In this document: in pieces, positions 1 to 13,300 of the stretch
Layout of the letters: each line of letters starts with the position of its first letter
Position numbering within the stretch: position 1 is the first letter of the stretch
Source: Viscum album
Lineage: Eukaryota; Streptophyta; Magnoliopsida; Santalales; Viscaceae
Length of the DNA stretch: 64,000 bases
Direction: 5' to 3'
Assembly (NCBI GenBank): GCA_963277665.1
Contig: CAUJRU010000139.1
Span: 620,001 to 684,000 of the forward strand
Notes under the pieces: model-generated
Database searches by the model: none
Seen by the model: the letters and a program-made list of their open reading frames with translations, nothing else
Told to the model about the DNA's origin: nothing
Program-made: the position numbers and the translations under genes

Positions 1-2710
1 TTTGTGTTTTAATACGTATTTATTCATAAAATAGTTTTAATTTTCTCATATTTTTTTCTACTCTTCATGTTTTTATTGTGTCTAGTCCTATTATGTCTAC
101 TTTTCAGCATCTGATAGTGTGTTCTTTGGTAAACCTACTATGAATCTCACCCGTTTTCTTCTAGTGTTGTCTTTCTATTTACACTTGCTTGAAACAACAC
201 TTTCTGTTACTGCTTAAGTGATCTAATGCCTTGTTTCATCAAAATCCATCATTCTTTTCCAAATTTCATGCTATTAAACCTTGAAGTAAATAAATAATGT
301 GCAAAAATGTTAAGCGGTGATTGGATTCATTAGGATGTTATTCATTTTTTAGGTCTAAGTAGTGTTGAATGAAATAATTTAGGATTCTTAAATCTTATTA
401 AGGTGAATTAATTATTATTTATTGATTATTGGTAAATACTTTAGTGAATTTATCTTGGATTATAGGATATCATTAGTTTAAATTTGAGATAATGTGTCAT
501 CATTAATTCTTGTATTAATGAATTAATGATGAGACATTTAAAACTATAGTTTGAATGGGTGGTATTAAGTTCATTTTAAGATGATGTATCTTTTTAACTT
601 GATTATTTTGATAATTTTTTATACTTAAAAATGTATCACATCCTTGTTTAGTAAGAGAAAAACACCACTTTTTTCCACTTAAGATCCAATTTTTAGTGCT
701 CTACACACCAAACATGACTAAAGTTCTAGGATTCCCACCTTACTTGAGAGATTTGACCTAATGCAACACTACTATTAGGTTACTAGAGCCATTGGTAAAA
801 ACAATTTTGTGTGAAATTTTAATGGAACTTTTTAACACACTAAATTTTGACTAAAGTGTACATAACATAACTAGAAAAATCAATCCTAGATAAAAAAAAA
901 TAGATTGAATCACATCCTCTTGAACTAATATAATATCTTTCCTTGTTTCTTGTAGGAACATGTTTTGACCCATGGGGAATTGTGGTTCTTATATTGGGGT
1001 AGTGACTTGTATAGTCACAAGAGATAGGTATGCTTAGTTTATTTTTTATTTTATTTTCTTTATTTCATCGGCCACTTAGGCCTTTTACTACATTCTATGG
1101 ATAGAGGGTAGTTATATTCTAAAAAGGGGGTCAGATGGGCACTAGAGGAGGTTATATTTTTTTCTTTGCAGGGAAGGTAGATCGGGGTAGTGGAGGGATT
1201 AATTAGTATGTTTTATTTTTTTCTACCATTTTACTGTGTTGTTTCTGTTTATTTTCTTTTCCTTCGGTGTGGATGTCCAAAATATGGATGAGTCATGCAA
1301 AAATTTAATTTATTTTCTATTTCTATTTTAATTAATTGTTTGTGGGAGAAATAATTCCTCAGTGGTGATTCCTTGATGCCTGGAAACTTGTTTTGACTCG
1401 TAGGTGTTGCCAATCCAACTTAGTCCATCTTAGTATTCCTATATTAGAGTTTATGTCTGAACCATGGGAAGGCCTAGGAAACATTGATAATTAGGGATGG
1501 ATTGGGAATTACTGGGAATGAATTTTGAAATCCCATGAATAAGGATTAAGGAAACTTTAATTTATAATGAGCAGATATGGGAGACTATGCAATATATATT
1601 GATTCTAGAAATGCTATGGGTATAAAAGGTGGTGAAATGGTAATGTTTAGGGACTAATAAATGGAAATTCACATTCCTAACCAATTTGATAATGTAATAT
1701 CAGATCATGATCTATTGTACATTGTTGGAGTTGATTATTAGACTCCATCCCAATGAAACTATAAAAATACCTCAGTGCCAAAAATAATCTATCATACACT
1801 AGATATTTTGGTTTTAAATTCCCAGTAAAATATTCATTAACATCATGGTAGGACTCAGGACTTGTTTTCATATCTCAATCAGGGGGCAAGGAAGTTATTC
1901 CCTTATCATATACACTAATTACAGTGCCACACAACCATAAATACAATAGTATCCCCAAAAGAAATACCTTAGGTTGTCTGAAGCTACCTTATTCCTCTGA
2001 TACAATGTCAAGAATAGGTTGAATATTCCCTCCAGTTCTTTTATGAATATTTTGTTCATTCTTAGAGACACCCCACCCAATTTTTTTCAAGGAATCCCAC
2101 TCATCTAGAAAAGGACTGGTAAATGCCTTATGATAGTTGGGATCTATGGATTGACTTATTAATATCTGTAGGAAAAAACTAAATTCCCCTTATAAGAATT
2201 TCATCTTTCAAATATATCACACCCAAGAGTGGGGTGATTAATTCCTTGTCTGAGACACCAAAGGGTGTGTTTTATAACACATATAAAAGACAGTTTCGTA
2301 TTTTTCTTCATATTCATACTCTGGTATTATAGGCATGGAAACCTTCACCACAATCAAATATGTGATCTACTAAAATCTTTGAATATAAACATTCAAACTC
2401 CCCTTTTCGACTCTTGATAATCTTGGAATTTGAATATTTATTTTAAAATATTCATTTACGAACTCCGTCTGTTGAGCCTTCATTAAAAACTTTCCTTAAA
2501 ATCAAATCTCGAATATCGTAACGTTATATTCTTCATTTAAGATTCTGAATACTATGAAATCTATATTACCAAAAATCATCATTTATAACATCACTCGAAT
2601 GAGACCCAAAAACATTATTCATGAAATCATTTAAACTATGCAAGAGTTTCATTCACATGTTGCATGTTTTCCCTTATGAACATTGCATGTTAGCCTGTTT
2701 TTTCACACCT
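1..2710. other. AT-rich intergenic DNA, no gene recognised
   Basis: No supportable gene is visible. Open frames are short (the longest is 64 codons, minus strand, 1,677-1,871) and resemble no family I recognise. Base composition and scattered LTR-like words suggest decayed transposon DNA, but no termini or domains can be placed. Confidence 0.5.
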
Positions 2711-2716
2711 ATAGTC

Positions 2717-5235
2717 GTCGTAACGACCCAAACTTTTATTAAAGAATTTTTTTTGATCTATTTAAATGTATTATTATGTAAAATGTTTATATAAAACATA
2801 ATAACTTCCTTGGTTTTATGTTTTTGGATTTTAAAATACCATTAAGAATTGTTATTGTTGCTAATATAGTCATTGAACAATGATCACATGATTAGTATAA
2901 ATATTGGGCTTTAACAATTCCAATTTACTCAGAAAAAGGAAGTGATGGCCTCATCCAGTAGAATTACACCATAAAAAGCCCATTTTTCAGAGCTCAGAAA
3001 GGAGGTAGTGTCACTCGGCTTCTCTCTTGACCAATCCCACCTAAGCTTCAAAAAATTAAGCTCAAACGGAACCGCCTATGGGAGAAGTGGAAGTTGATAG
3101 AGATTACCACCCGAGTGATGTTATCTGAGCCACCCCAAGAGTCTTTCACCATTACACACCTTACTCTTAGGTCATATACAGGTGTTATCAGGGGTTATGT
3201 AACAAGACCCTATCACTATAATTATGTGCATTATTTTTGTATAGATAATATACCTTCATTTTATTATCGTTACTTTGTAAATGGGTTTTAAAGCATAAAT
3301 AGTATTTTTAGTTAATATTCAATTAAGAACTCTAAATTGATGAATTAATGGTTTTTTGAATTAAATAATATTTTAATAAAATATTATTAATAAATGAATT
3401 TTTATTAAATATAAATGATCGTATAATTTTTATGAATATAATTGTGATTTTTATGATGGGTTGAAAGCCATTTTTGTCAAAACCCATGAATTTTTGTTAG
3501 ATGTCAGATTTTATTTTAATAGTAGAAAATTCACATATTTGGAAAATTATTTAGATAAAATTAATATTATTTTTGGAATCAGTACATATAAATTATCTAA
3601 TGGTGAATTATTTATAATTTCTTGAGACAGTCGAATTTTTGGGTAAAATATTAAATATCGTTTAGTTGTATAATGTGTTTTATAAAATCATAATAACCCA
3701 ATAGTGATGCAATAGAATTATATAAATGGTATATTTGGAAACAATATGATTTTCCTTTAAAATAATGTGATTTTATATTTTTTGATTAATTTTATGTTAC
3801 CTTAGTGGACCCTCCAAGATATAAAACATTTTAACTTTTTAAAATGATTTCCTTGAGAGTGTGACTCACCTCCACATAATCAAGACAAATATTTTAAGAA
3901 GTTCATCCATTGGCCTTATAAAATAATGTTTTCCACCCCCCATTTGGCAAAAACCATGGGAAAAAACATTGTTTGGTTTGTGGTTTTGATTAGTTTAATG
4001 TGTGGTGTCAAAAACCAAAATAATAAAGAATTCCCTCTCTTTCCCTATATAAACTCACCCAATCACTCACTTATATTCACTAAAAACGCTTTTAGAACGT
4101 CCCTACTCTGCCCTCCTCTCTCTATTATCCTCCCAATGCACCCAAGCTCCCAATAATCCTCTCTCAAGCCTCTCACAAGCCTTTGGATCACACTTTCAAG
4201 TAAGGGATTTCTTCCTCTATCCTTTTTGTCCAAGTTTCTTTATATTTATATACCCTTGTATTTTCGATTAAATATTTTGGGTTATGATTTATCACGTCCC
4301 CTATACTTACCTACTTATTTTGGAATGATTAGAGACCCATTTCTCTCTCATTAATTCCTCCCATGTACACGTTCTACCATGCCGAAATTCATTAAGGAAT
4401 TTCTGTCTTCTCATTTACATTCAAGAAATTATTTTAAATTATGAATCTAAATTACATTACATATGTTGGTACATGTATCTATATGACCCCACTACTGTCC
4501 ATTTCATGTAAATATGATGAGACACCCCTTTATCTCTCATCAACCATTTTTATGAATTCCTATGTCATGTCATTATGCTGCCGAAATTGCACCGTGATTT
4601 TCCAAGCCAAAGTCATTGTGTAGTAAATACCATGCCCATTTCTCTATCAAGGGTATTCAACTTTATGCACATTTAATTATTGATTATAGAGTTTAATATA
4701 TTAATTACACATTTCTTTATCATGGCATAAATTATTATGCTTAACGAATCCATGTTATATGATCCATGTGACATACTTATGCATGAAATAAAATGTTTAA
4801 GAAGGGTGCACCCTGATAGCGCTCTAATACATTGGGTAAATATAAGTATCATGATACATTAATTTCAATGAGGGTTTACTCATGCTAATTCCAGTTAAAT
4901 GAGGTTTTACTCATGTTCCTTGTGCAATGGGCCTTGTCTCATGCTAATATCATGTTAAATGTTGATGCCACATTTCCATGTTATGATAATCAGGTTATAT
5001 CATTCCTTTATGTTCATGTTTATCTTATGATAAATTGATATGCCTATTGCATAACATGTACTATATTATTCATGTTATTCCTTCTTTACTCTCTTACTGG
5101 GCTTTATATCTCATCATTTTCTTATTCATTTCCTCAGGTTATCCCACGGAATGCTGAGTACAAGGGAATGTTGTGGTCATGTAAAAGAAGTTTTCAATAA
5201 AAATGTTCTGTTTTATGTTCTACGTTGTTATGTAT
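2717..5235 (+). repeat. Probable degenerate Gypsy-type LTR fragment
   Basis: The left edge reads CGTAACGACCCAAAC, close to the starts of many plant Gypsy LTRs. A TATATAAA box lies at 4,046-4,053 after a long AT-rich stretch. The right part contains an 'actgggctttatatctcat' phrase similar to the 'actgagcatctgagctca' phrase near the 3' end of the long LTR at 16,469-20,823. Three short units starting ATGAGG or ATGGGC lie at 4,868-4,958. No matching 3' terminus or target duplication is seen, so the extent is approximate. It could instead be part of a larger decayed element. Confidence 0.35.
4046..4053 (+). promoter_or_regulatory. TATA box inside the LTR-like fragment
   Basis: TATATAAA follows a pyrimidine-rich stretch (cctctctttccc) and precedes a C/A-rich stretch, as expected around an LTR transcription start about 30 bp downstream. 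Support is sequence pattern only. Confidence 0.35.
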
Positions 5236-5879
5236 TGTTCCTAATTTATGAAGACACTAGACCTCTCAATCCTCATATTTGTATTAAGTGCATGTTTATT
5301 TAATAAATCATGCTTAAGTGTGTAATAAAGATCAGGTTTGGTATAGCCATAGTTTCTATTATATAATAGCTTCATGAAAGCTTATGAATCCCTGTGAAAA
5401 AATATTAATGAAGGAAATTAAAATGTTGTGTAACCTCATCTTACTAAACTAGTTAAAAATTTCTCCAACATTCATGTATTTTAAATCAGTTCCAGACTTT
5501 AGATATTAAGATCAATTCCAGCCTTAATATATTATCCACCTCTTAAATTCAATTAGTTAACATGATCCACGTCCAATTTCCATCCTGTATAAACATTCAT
5601 ACATGATCCAAACACATATCAATATCTCAAAATCATGAATTTCATTTCATTATGAAATTATTCCATGCATACCTTCACCATTGATCCTCTTCCAAGAATT
5701 CTTCTTTATGATAAAACTTTGAATTCACTCTCCATATATATATATATTTTCAACACATCTTCATGTAATGGATCTTCATTCCATTATTCTTGTCAAATCC
5801 CATTACACATCCATCAAACATATGTCATTAATACCTCATATATTTTCCAAAAATCCAACCAATCAATCCTTGGTTGCAA

Positions 5880-8030
5880 AAATCTCCCCCTTTGGATTTT
5901 GTCAATATTGTTAAAGCATTCCCAAAGCATAGAATCCAAAACATAATTCTTATCTCCTCATTTTTAAATAAAATAAAAGTGGTATTTTTCCCTTTGGGAA
6001 ATATCAAGTCAATTTTATAACCCCCCCCCTCCTCAACATGCTCCATGCACTAAATATGTCTAGAGAAATCATCGCCTTTAAAATCACTTCATGAATAGAA
6101 GATTAAGAGATATGTTTCCACTCCTGAATGTTTTCACCTCTATACATCATTGGAAAGATATCCTAGAATATGGTTGAAACTAAGAAAACCTTAAATACTG
6201 AATTTTAAACCTTCTTCACTCTGTAACTAGCAAGATACCCACATATCTTTATAAATACAACATCATCAGACTGATTCCCGCATATACAATTAGATCCCAA
6301 CTTGACATTTTTTTGACGATATATTCAGTAATATTGGTTCATAGATTCATTCATGGCCCTTTATTCATTATCTATTTCAAAAGTTTACATATTTTCAACA
6401 TTTTTTGGGCAATTTTATATTTGAAACTGCATTCATTTGCATATTGAATATCCAGATTTGGCTTTGGTATCCACTGGACTTCAAACTTCCAGCATGTAAA
6501 CACAGATTTTCATGATTCCAATATATTTTTGGTAATACCACTACAATGTTTCTTAAATCCCATATCATGAGGAATATCATTTATTCCAAATTAGGCTATA
6601 TGAATGGTATGAGAAAAGTTTTCAAGTCCCCCTTAATGTCTTCATTTCCTTCCACCACATGTTGGAATGATTTTACCATGAAAGGAACTTGATAATATTT
6701 TCTTATTAAAGAATAATTAAGGTTATCTTGGAAAAACCACTTAGATAATACCATTATGTTAGTACAAAATAAATTTATATGAAATATTAAATAATTCTAC
6801 TTCCTCATAAATTTTTCCAATCACTTTAGCATGGTCTGCCATTATTAGATAGGGTCTGAACTCACTTTTTGAGTCTTCCAAGCATGTCTTAAAACCATTG
6901 AGGGTTAAGGTACTTTACATTGACCCCTAGATCACTTCAAATAAGCCTTTATATTCACTGTTTTGTAATATTTCAGAATTCATAGACATATTCCAGAATA
7001 TCTATACAGATTCATCATAGTTTTCTCCAAGGTGATGGATGACACAATATTATTTTATAGATTTTCCTTGACACTGCTTTCATAATCTCCTTTCACATCC
7101 AATATTTATAGATATATTTTAGTACAAAAACAATAATTCTTGAAAATACAATCACATTATATCATTTAATCACCAAGATAACATATTTAACAATATATCT
7201 AGACATATTACATCTTGTGGCCTTCAATGTGATAGATTTAAACACCTCTTTCACTTAAATTATTCCTCAAATACTCAATGCGTCTTCTTTTTATAAACAC
7301 ATAGTGAAAATACCCCTGGGATTGAATCTCCCCTAAATCAATTCACATATTATTTTAAACAATATATACCAAGGGGAGTGGGGGTATCTCCAATATCTTT
7401 ATTCTGTGAAATGTGGTTAGTCCTAGTGAACAAACCCCTTCCATTATTCTTCAAAATTTTTGTTTGACGTGAAACACTTGGGAAAACATCCTAATTACAT
7501 TAATTACAATTAACCCCTTTTATAATGACCATATCACTAGTAAATAATTCTTCCCTTGAAGAATTATATTTTGAGTTTTGTCATCCCTATTTCTTCATGT
7601 AAGAGATTATCTATAATTCTTCCATTTATGCTTCATAGTATGGTGGAAATGGCATAGACATGTCACTATGGTAACATATTTCTATATGGGCTTCTTAAAT
7701 TACCCATGTATTCATACCGCATACTTATTAAAGCTAAAACAAAACTCTTCTTGCTAGTTTCTATTGTTTTAGGCTTCCCCCTCACTACATGGAGCTCTTC
7801 CTCCATCTTAGTGACCCTCAACTCCTTTACCTTTAGTAGTTATTCTAGATTCTCAATGAGATAATTCTTTTCAGTTCAATGAGATAATTATTATTTTTTT
7901 CTTACTTTTCATGCTTACTTTCAATTCTTGTTTTAGTTCTTCAATTACATCATTTTTCTCAATCATCTTGCTAATTGTGGAGACAAATTTCCTCCAAATA
8001 TTCTATTAGGACACAATTCCTTTTATTGAT
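5880..8030 (-). mobile_element. Minus-strand gag-only (Sirevirus-like) retroelement fragment
   Basis: Read on the minus strand, a coiled-coil gag remnant (about 8,030-7,735) is followed about 1.8 kb later by a polypurine tract AAAGGGGGAGATT at 5,894-5,882. A second purine run (CATTAAGGGGGA) lies near 6,637-6,626. The gag-to-tract spacing is similar to that in the complete element at 35,373-44,785, where gag coiled coil and last tract lie about 2.1 kb apart and several GGGGGAG tracts precede the 3' LTR. Sequence beyond 5,880 should be its 3' LTR but no left edge can be placed. No pol domain is visible. Inference: a decayed relative of that gag-only family. Confidence 0.4.
7735..8030 (-). pseudogene. 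Gag coiled-coil remnant
   Basis: The minus-strand translation gives a charged heptad-like stretch (SKMIEKNDVIEELKQELK near 7,980-7,915). After a frame change comes a second (VKELRVTKMEEELHVV near 7,830-7,775). Plant Sirevirus-type gags often carry such coiled coils, and the gag at 38,979-40,801 has the same character. There are internal stops and at least one frameshift, and no zinc knuckle is seen. The host-gene alternative cannot be excluded, but the placement upstream of polypurine tracts favours gag. Confidence 0.4.
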
Positions 8031-8639
8031 TTCACCCACTTATTCTAGGTGTATCACATAATTTGGTTGTTTCAACTTCAATATCTCTAAGTCATACAGA
8101 ATTTGTATTTTATGATTTATAATAAGCACATGAAAAATAATTAGGTGCATGTGTACATAAAGTATCTGTGAAGTTTATCAATTTAAGGGAACATGAGATC
8201 TTGGATGGCTTCTTGATCTTCTTTCTTTAGCTTTTGGAGAAATTACAGTATTCTTTAACAGGTTCCACCTTTAGATCATCCATGAATTTATGATCATCAT
8301 TTGGAACAAATTTATTTTCTTTATTCCCCATATATGTTTTCCAAATAGATCCTCAAGATCCACCCACATATCTTTAGAAAGTTTTTAGTGAGAAAACACA
8401 ACTTTTGAAATACATTTTCCTTATTACAAGTAAAAAATGATTTCTTAGTATACTCTTCATCACCTCCTATACTATGCACCAGGCCGTAACTTCCCTGGGT
8501 CGAGCTCCACAGTGAGCTGATTAGGGTTTTAGGGGAAAACACGCCCCTGCTTTGGGGGTTTGGGGTCCTAAGGGACCCTTCCGAAATATCAAGTTATTAT
8601 AGCAACCAAATTTGGGTTACTGTAGAAACTCATTACAGG

Positions 8640-8926
8640 AAGGATCTGTATTTTTTTACAGGTCAAGGATCTATACCAATGGTTCCATAACCGTGGGTAT
8701 ACTATTTATGGTGTGATAATCTATACCCATAATTTAAATAAAATCATGGGTATTATGGAAATGTATTGGGATATTCCCGAAGTTTCTATAAAACCATGGG
8801 TATAGCTCTATATTGATTCCTCAATAGTCAATAGTTTATGGAATTGTGGGTATAGCTTATTCCCACAGTTTTAAGGGTTATACCCACAGTTCTAAGCCGT
8901 GGGTATAGGTTATTTTTCTAATAGTG
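8640..8926 (+). mobile_element. CACTA-type transposon 3' end with subterminal repeats
   Basis: The end ...TTATTTTTCTAATAGTG is the complement of CACTATTAGAAAAATAA, a CACTA terminal inverted repeat. The preceding 290 bp hold at least eight copies, in both orientations, of a word close to CCGTGGGTATA (near 8,690, 8,727, 8,752, 8,802, 8,842, 8,860, 8,880 and 8,897). This matches the short repeated subterminal motifs bound by En/Spm-type transposases. The GC-richer piece at 8,480-8,600 may belong to its interior. No 5' end carrying the same motif was found and no transposase is visible. Confidence 0.6.
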
Positions 8927-9560
8927 ATTATATAATAAAATTATTTAATTATTTAAACCTTTTTTCAAGCATAACTTTCAGTTTCAATAGACTTAAAGGA
9001 ATAATAATTCCATTAACATATCACTTTATTATTATCAACAACTTTCATTTCTAGCTTCAATTTCTCTACCAAATTCCCTTAATATACCACTTTATTATTA
9101 CCAATAATAATCATTTCTATATCCATGTTCTTTATCCAATTCCATTAATATATAAAATAAAAATTCAATTAAACATGCATCAGGCTTCATTCTATTTTCA
9201 TTAAATAATAAAAATAAATGAACTCAATAAACATGCCACTTTAATTCATTATACAACCAATAATTACCTTATTTATATTATTTAACCATTTTCATTAAAT
9301 TATACTTGATAAACCATAGAATAAAAAATATTCTAATCATATTATAAACATAGATAGTGTGTTATCTAGTAAAATAAGAGGCAAACTGTTATCGTAGTGG
9401 GAAACACATGTGATCGCTACAACCATAAACCATTTCTTTTCATTATTATAGTTTATTATTTATTTTGTTTAATTCCAATGTCACCCAAATATATAAATCG
9501 TGATTACATTATGATCTCACATAAGATTATAGTAGAATAAATGAACCCCTTATCTCAAGG
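8927..9560. other. AT-rich spacer, nothing recognised
   Basis: Low-complexity ATTA-rich sequence follows the CACTA end. The three bases after it (ATT) would be one half of a target duplication. No open frame or repeat boundary is visible. Confidence 0.5.
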
Positions 9561-10128
9561 CTTAAACTTTAATCAATTGGTAATGGAACAACAATATCGA
9601 TCTCCAAACACCTCTTGTGCAAGGAAACTATAGCCCTCCCAGAATTTGGTGCCCCAAAAGTACCAAAAAACATAAAAATGGTTCTATAAGAACAGGGGAT
9701 ATATATTTACCTAGGAAGGAAATAAATAATAAGAACAATATTGAATGTAGAAGGACCATAAGAGAAGGATAAAAACTCACCTCAGATCACCACAGACCGA
9801 ACATGGGAATTCTGGGATCAATGATCATACCATGAGGATTCTCGAGCAACTAAAGGGGTTCTAGATCCCTCTCAGGAGAGATGAACAATGCATGGAAGAA
9901 GATAGATTCAGAAGAGGCTCAAACACAGTGTAAAACCAATAGGTGATGATCTCATCCTTTTACATTGTCAAAGCATGAGGCATATCATATTCATAATGCA
10001 TTATGTGAATTTTTTATTATTGGTGTATAAATCATTAAATAAATTTAATGAAAAACCTTTAATCCATTCAGAATGGATTATAACTCATAAATAAACCATT
10101 TAAGAGAAATAAACAATAAATATATGTC

Positions 10129-10159
<31 letters not shown>

Positions 10160-10312
10160 CTGCATGCATAACATGCATGAAAAATACATGAATCATATGA
10201 ATATATTAAATTCATACTATCTATGATATCAAATTATATATTTGTTTGTCTCATGCATTATATTTATGTGTACATTCATCTCATGCATGTACATTTTTAG
10301 TGCTCATCCAAC
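9560..10312 (-). repeat. Left LTR-like copy of a decayed retroelement
   Basis: The segment 9,830-10,312 is recognisably repeated at 16,130-16,468 and 20,824-20,973. The shared features are 'gatgatctcatcc', 'attcataatgcattatgtg', an (AT)n block and 'catgtacatttttagtgctcatccaaca'. On the minus strand it starts TGTTGGATGAGCAC, a typical Copia LTR start, so it should be the 3' LTR of a minus-strand element. The outer (left) edge is not clear and similarity fades. Boundaries are approximate and there is no coding content. Confidence 0.45.
10129..10156. repeat. (AT)n microsatellite
   Basis: An uninterrupted AT dinucleotide run of 14 units within the left LTR-like copy. The equivalent position of the right copy (about 16,438-16,468) is also AT-repetitive. 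Confidence 0.9.
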
Positions 10313-13300
10313 AATCTTCTACATACACTATTAATCTCATAGGAAATTTATTAAAAACTTCACAACTCTTTGTGAATCCTTCTAAACTACTTTGGATATG
10401 TTTTTTCATTAAAATATATTCATTTTGAACAAGAACTTTATCAAAAAAAAATTATCCTTATCTAAAGGTCCAATTGTGTGAACCTACAGGCCTTAGAAAC
10501 ATAGAAAATAATTATTAGATACATATTTCAAAGATGTATGAAAAGAGAGGTGTCTAGTTAAGAATAGGTTCTACTCAAGATACTATGGGTATTGGTGTGA
10601 TCTCAACCAAACATACTCATGTCAATATATTAACATGTCCACCACTAAATATATCATATGCATCATGTGTATACAATGTATTATACTTTTTCCCATGATA
10701 TTGAGTGACCAATAGACATATAACATGTCAATCAAGTAAAGTAGACTCATCTTTTCGTGATTTCCATAAATAGACTAACCAAGTCAATGAATACATCACA
10801 TTTCATTCATCTAATGGATGACTACATCACCTATCCATCATCCAAGTAGTTAAACACACCTCTTTTGTTTCAAAAAATCATGGTAATGAATTTATTCAGT
10901 CTAATTCAATGAAGGTCCTGATGACTTTTCTTATCATAAAATTGGAAAAATTCCATATTGGTTGTACTAAAACTAATGAAATGATAAACAACATACCCAA
11001 ACACCCCCAAATTAACTATTTTTTTATGTTGGCTTACATACGAAATTTATAAAATTATGAAGTTTCTCATTCTAGGTATCTCACCAACCTCGGGTAATAA
11101 GAATTGATAATAACTATACACGCCCATGTATATCTATGATTGTACCATATTACATGAGAAATAATTTAGGGTTTCACTCCAATTATTGAGTCTCTACTTA
11201 TTAAATTGTGAATATATTCATTATATCTAGTATACAACCCTTCATAATGAGTAAAATAGTCTATTAAAACTAATGCTGATATATCATCACAGTCCATAAT
11301 ACTCCATGATGATCATCGATTAGGGATAACTCAATGTTTTTACTTTGAGGGGATATTTTTCATTAAACTATTCATGTAAAATAATTTTCAAGACACATTT
11401 CTAAATGATAAATTGAGATTTACTTTTAATTAATTACATGATGTGTTTGTAACCATTAAAGAAAACCACTTATATGTTAAACATGTCGAGATATAACATG
11501 ACCCTCATTTGGTTGCTGTAGTAATGGATTTTATTTTCTTAACATTTCATCCATATATAATTATTGTCATATCCCTATGTGACCATCTGATAAAATACTC
11601 CTCTTAACCTCTTTGTGTGTAATATTTATAAAGAAATCTAATCTGAATAATAGTGAGACATATGAATTATATTCCTTAAGTTTAACTATTTGAACCTATA
11701 TTAACTTCATAACATTAAATTATATAATGTTACATTCTATTTTTACATAGATTTATTATAATCTTAACATCATCATAAATTATAAAATTATTCTATCAAA
11801 ATTCTTCCATGAGGTCAATGTAACCATTAAAATTTTTATCCAACATATCCTAAACTCTTTTAGGATAAAGTGCCATTTACATAATTATAGATGTAACCAT
11901 TTACATTTCTATTTACCATTATTTACTAAACCTTTTAGGAAATCAATAGAATTTAACATTCTAAATAAGATTCCATAACAATGATATTCAATTTATTACA
12001 ATAACTAAATGAAACTATTTACATTTTATTTACTGTTATGTATTCCATCTCTTTAGGATATTAAGTGAAAAACACTCAATATTAGACCGGTACAGCAGTG
12101 ATATTCACTTTCTCATACTTAATAAATGTAACTATTTATATTCTTTTACTTCCTTTTATACTAAGTCTTTAGGATATTAAGTGAAAAATCACTCAGACAT
12201 AGATCAGAACAATATTATATTCTTTATCTTTGATCTTATCTAATTTCAAATATACTAATACAAGACTCTTACACATTATATTCTCTTTAGAATATATTAC
12301 TAAGACTCCACCTAAAATACATTGTGTTTTGGGAAAAAACTTATTTCCTTTTAGTAAGAATATTTAACAAATAAATTTTTATTTCCATATTTTATATGGT
12401 ATATCATATGCGTGGATAATTTTTCTAAAAGGAATACATCAATAAAATATACCACTGATGGGTGTAAAGAACATCTTCCACAAATTTTAATAAATTGTAT
12501 AAAGAAATTATCCTAGGTAAAAAACTTTTATCCATATCTTCTTCTAAAAAAAATTATAGAGTTCAATGAATCATAAAATTAATGTATACAATTAATCATC
12601 TCATGTCATTAATAACAAATCTTTGTTAACACAACTTATCATATAAGATAAGTTATATTAAGATACACTTTATTTAATTAGATTCATCCAATCTTGAAAA
12701 ACATATTTATATTCAATTTTCTTATATAGTAACAATTTACTTCATCACTATAATGCGTAGTATAAGTACTTTTCAATTCTTCCTATGATTTTTAACTTTT
12801 TTATATTTAAAACACTTGAAAAACATAAGCTTGGTATCACATACCATTTAAAATAGAAGAATCAATTTTTATAATAGTAATAACTAACATGGATTTTCCA
12901 TGAAGGTTCCAAGACCCTTCAGATATTCTTGATAATACCATCATATGGAATCATTTCTCTATCCTGATAATACCCAAAATTTTCAAATAAATTTAACTAG
13001 ATTCTTGAAGAAATTTGATTGGAATTTCCAACTTTATCTCTCATAGTTTTGAACTTTTACATCATTTTACTATCTATATGGTACCCAAACATAGGAATCA
13101 TATTCTGAGTTCATCTATTCTCAACACATTGAGAATATCAGGTAAATATATATTGAATTCATCCATATTTATAGAACATTTACGTAGATGAAAATATAAT
13201 GAATTCTATAACTGGGATAATCCTTATAAAAATTCATCAATATCTCCCAACATATTCAATCATATTTAATATCATTGAATTACCTAATCATGTTGAGTAT

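Noticed and set aside
5665..5946. 93-codon plus-strand frame
   Set aside because: It lies opposite a minus-strand polypurine tract and probable LTR, and shows no recognisable motif.
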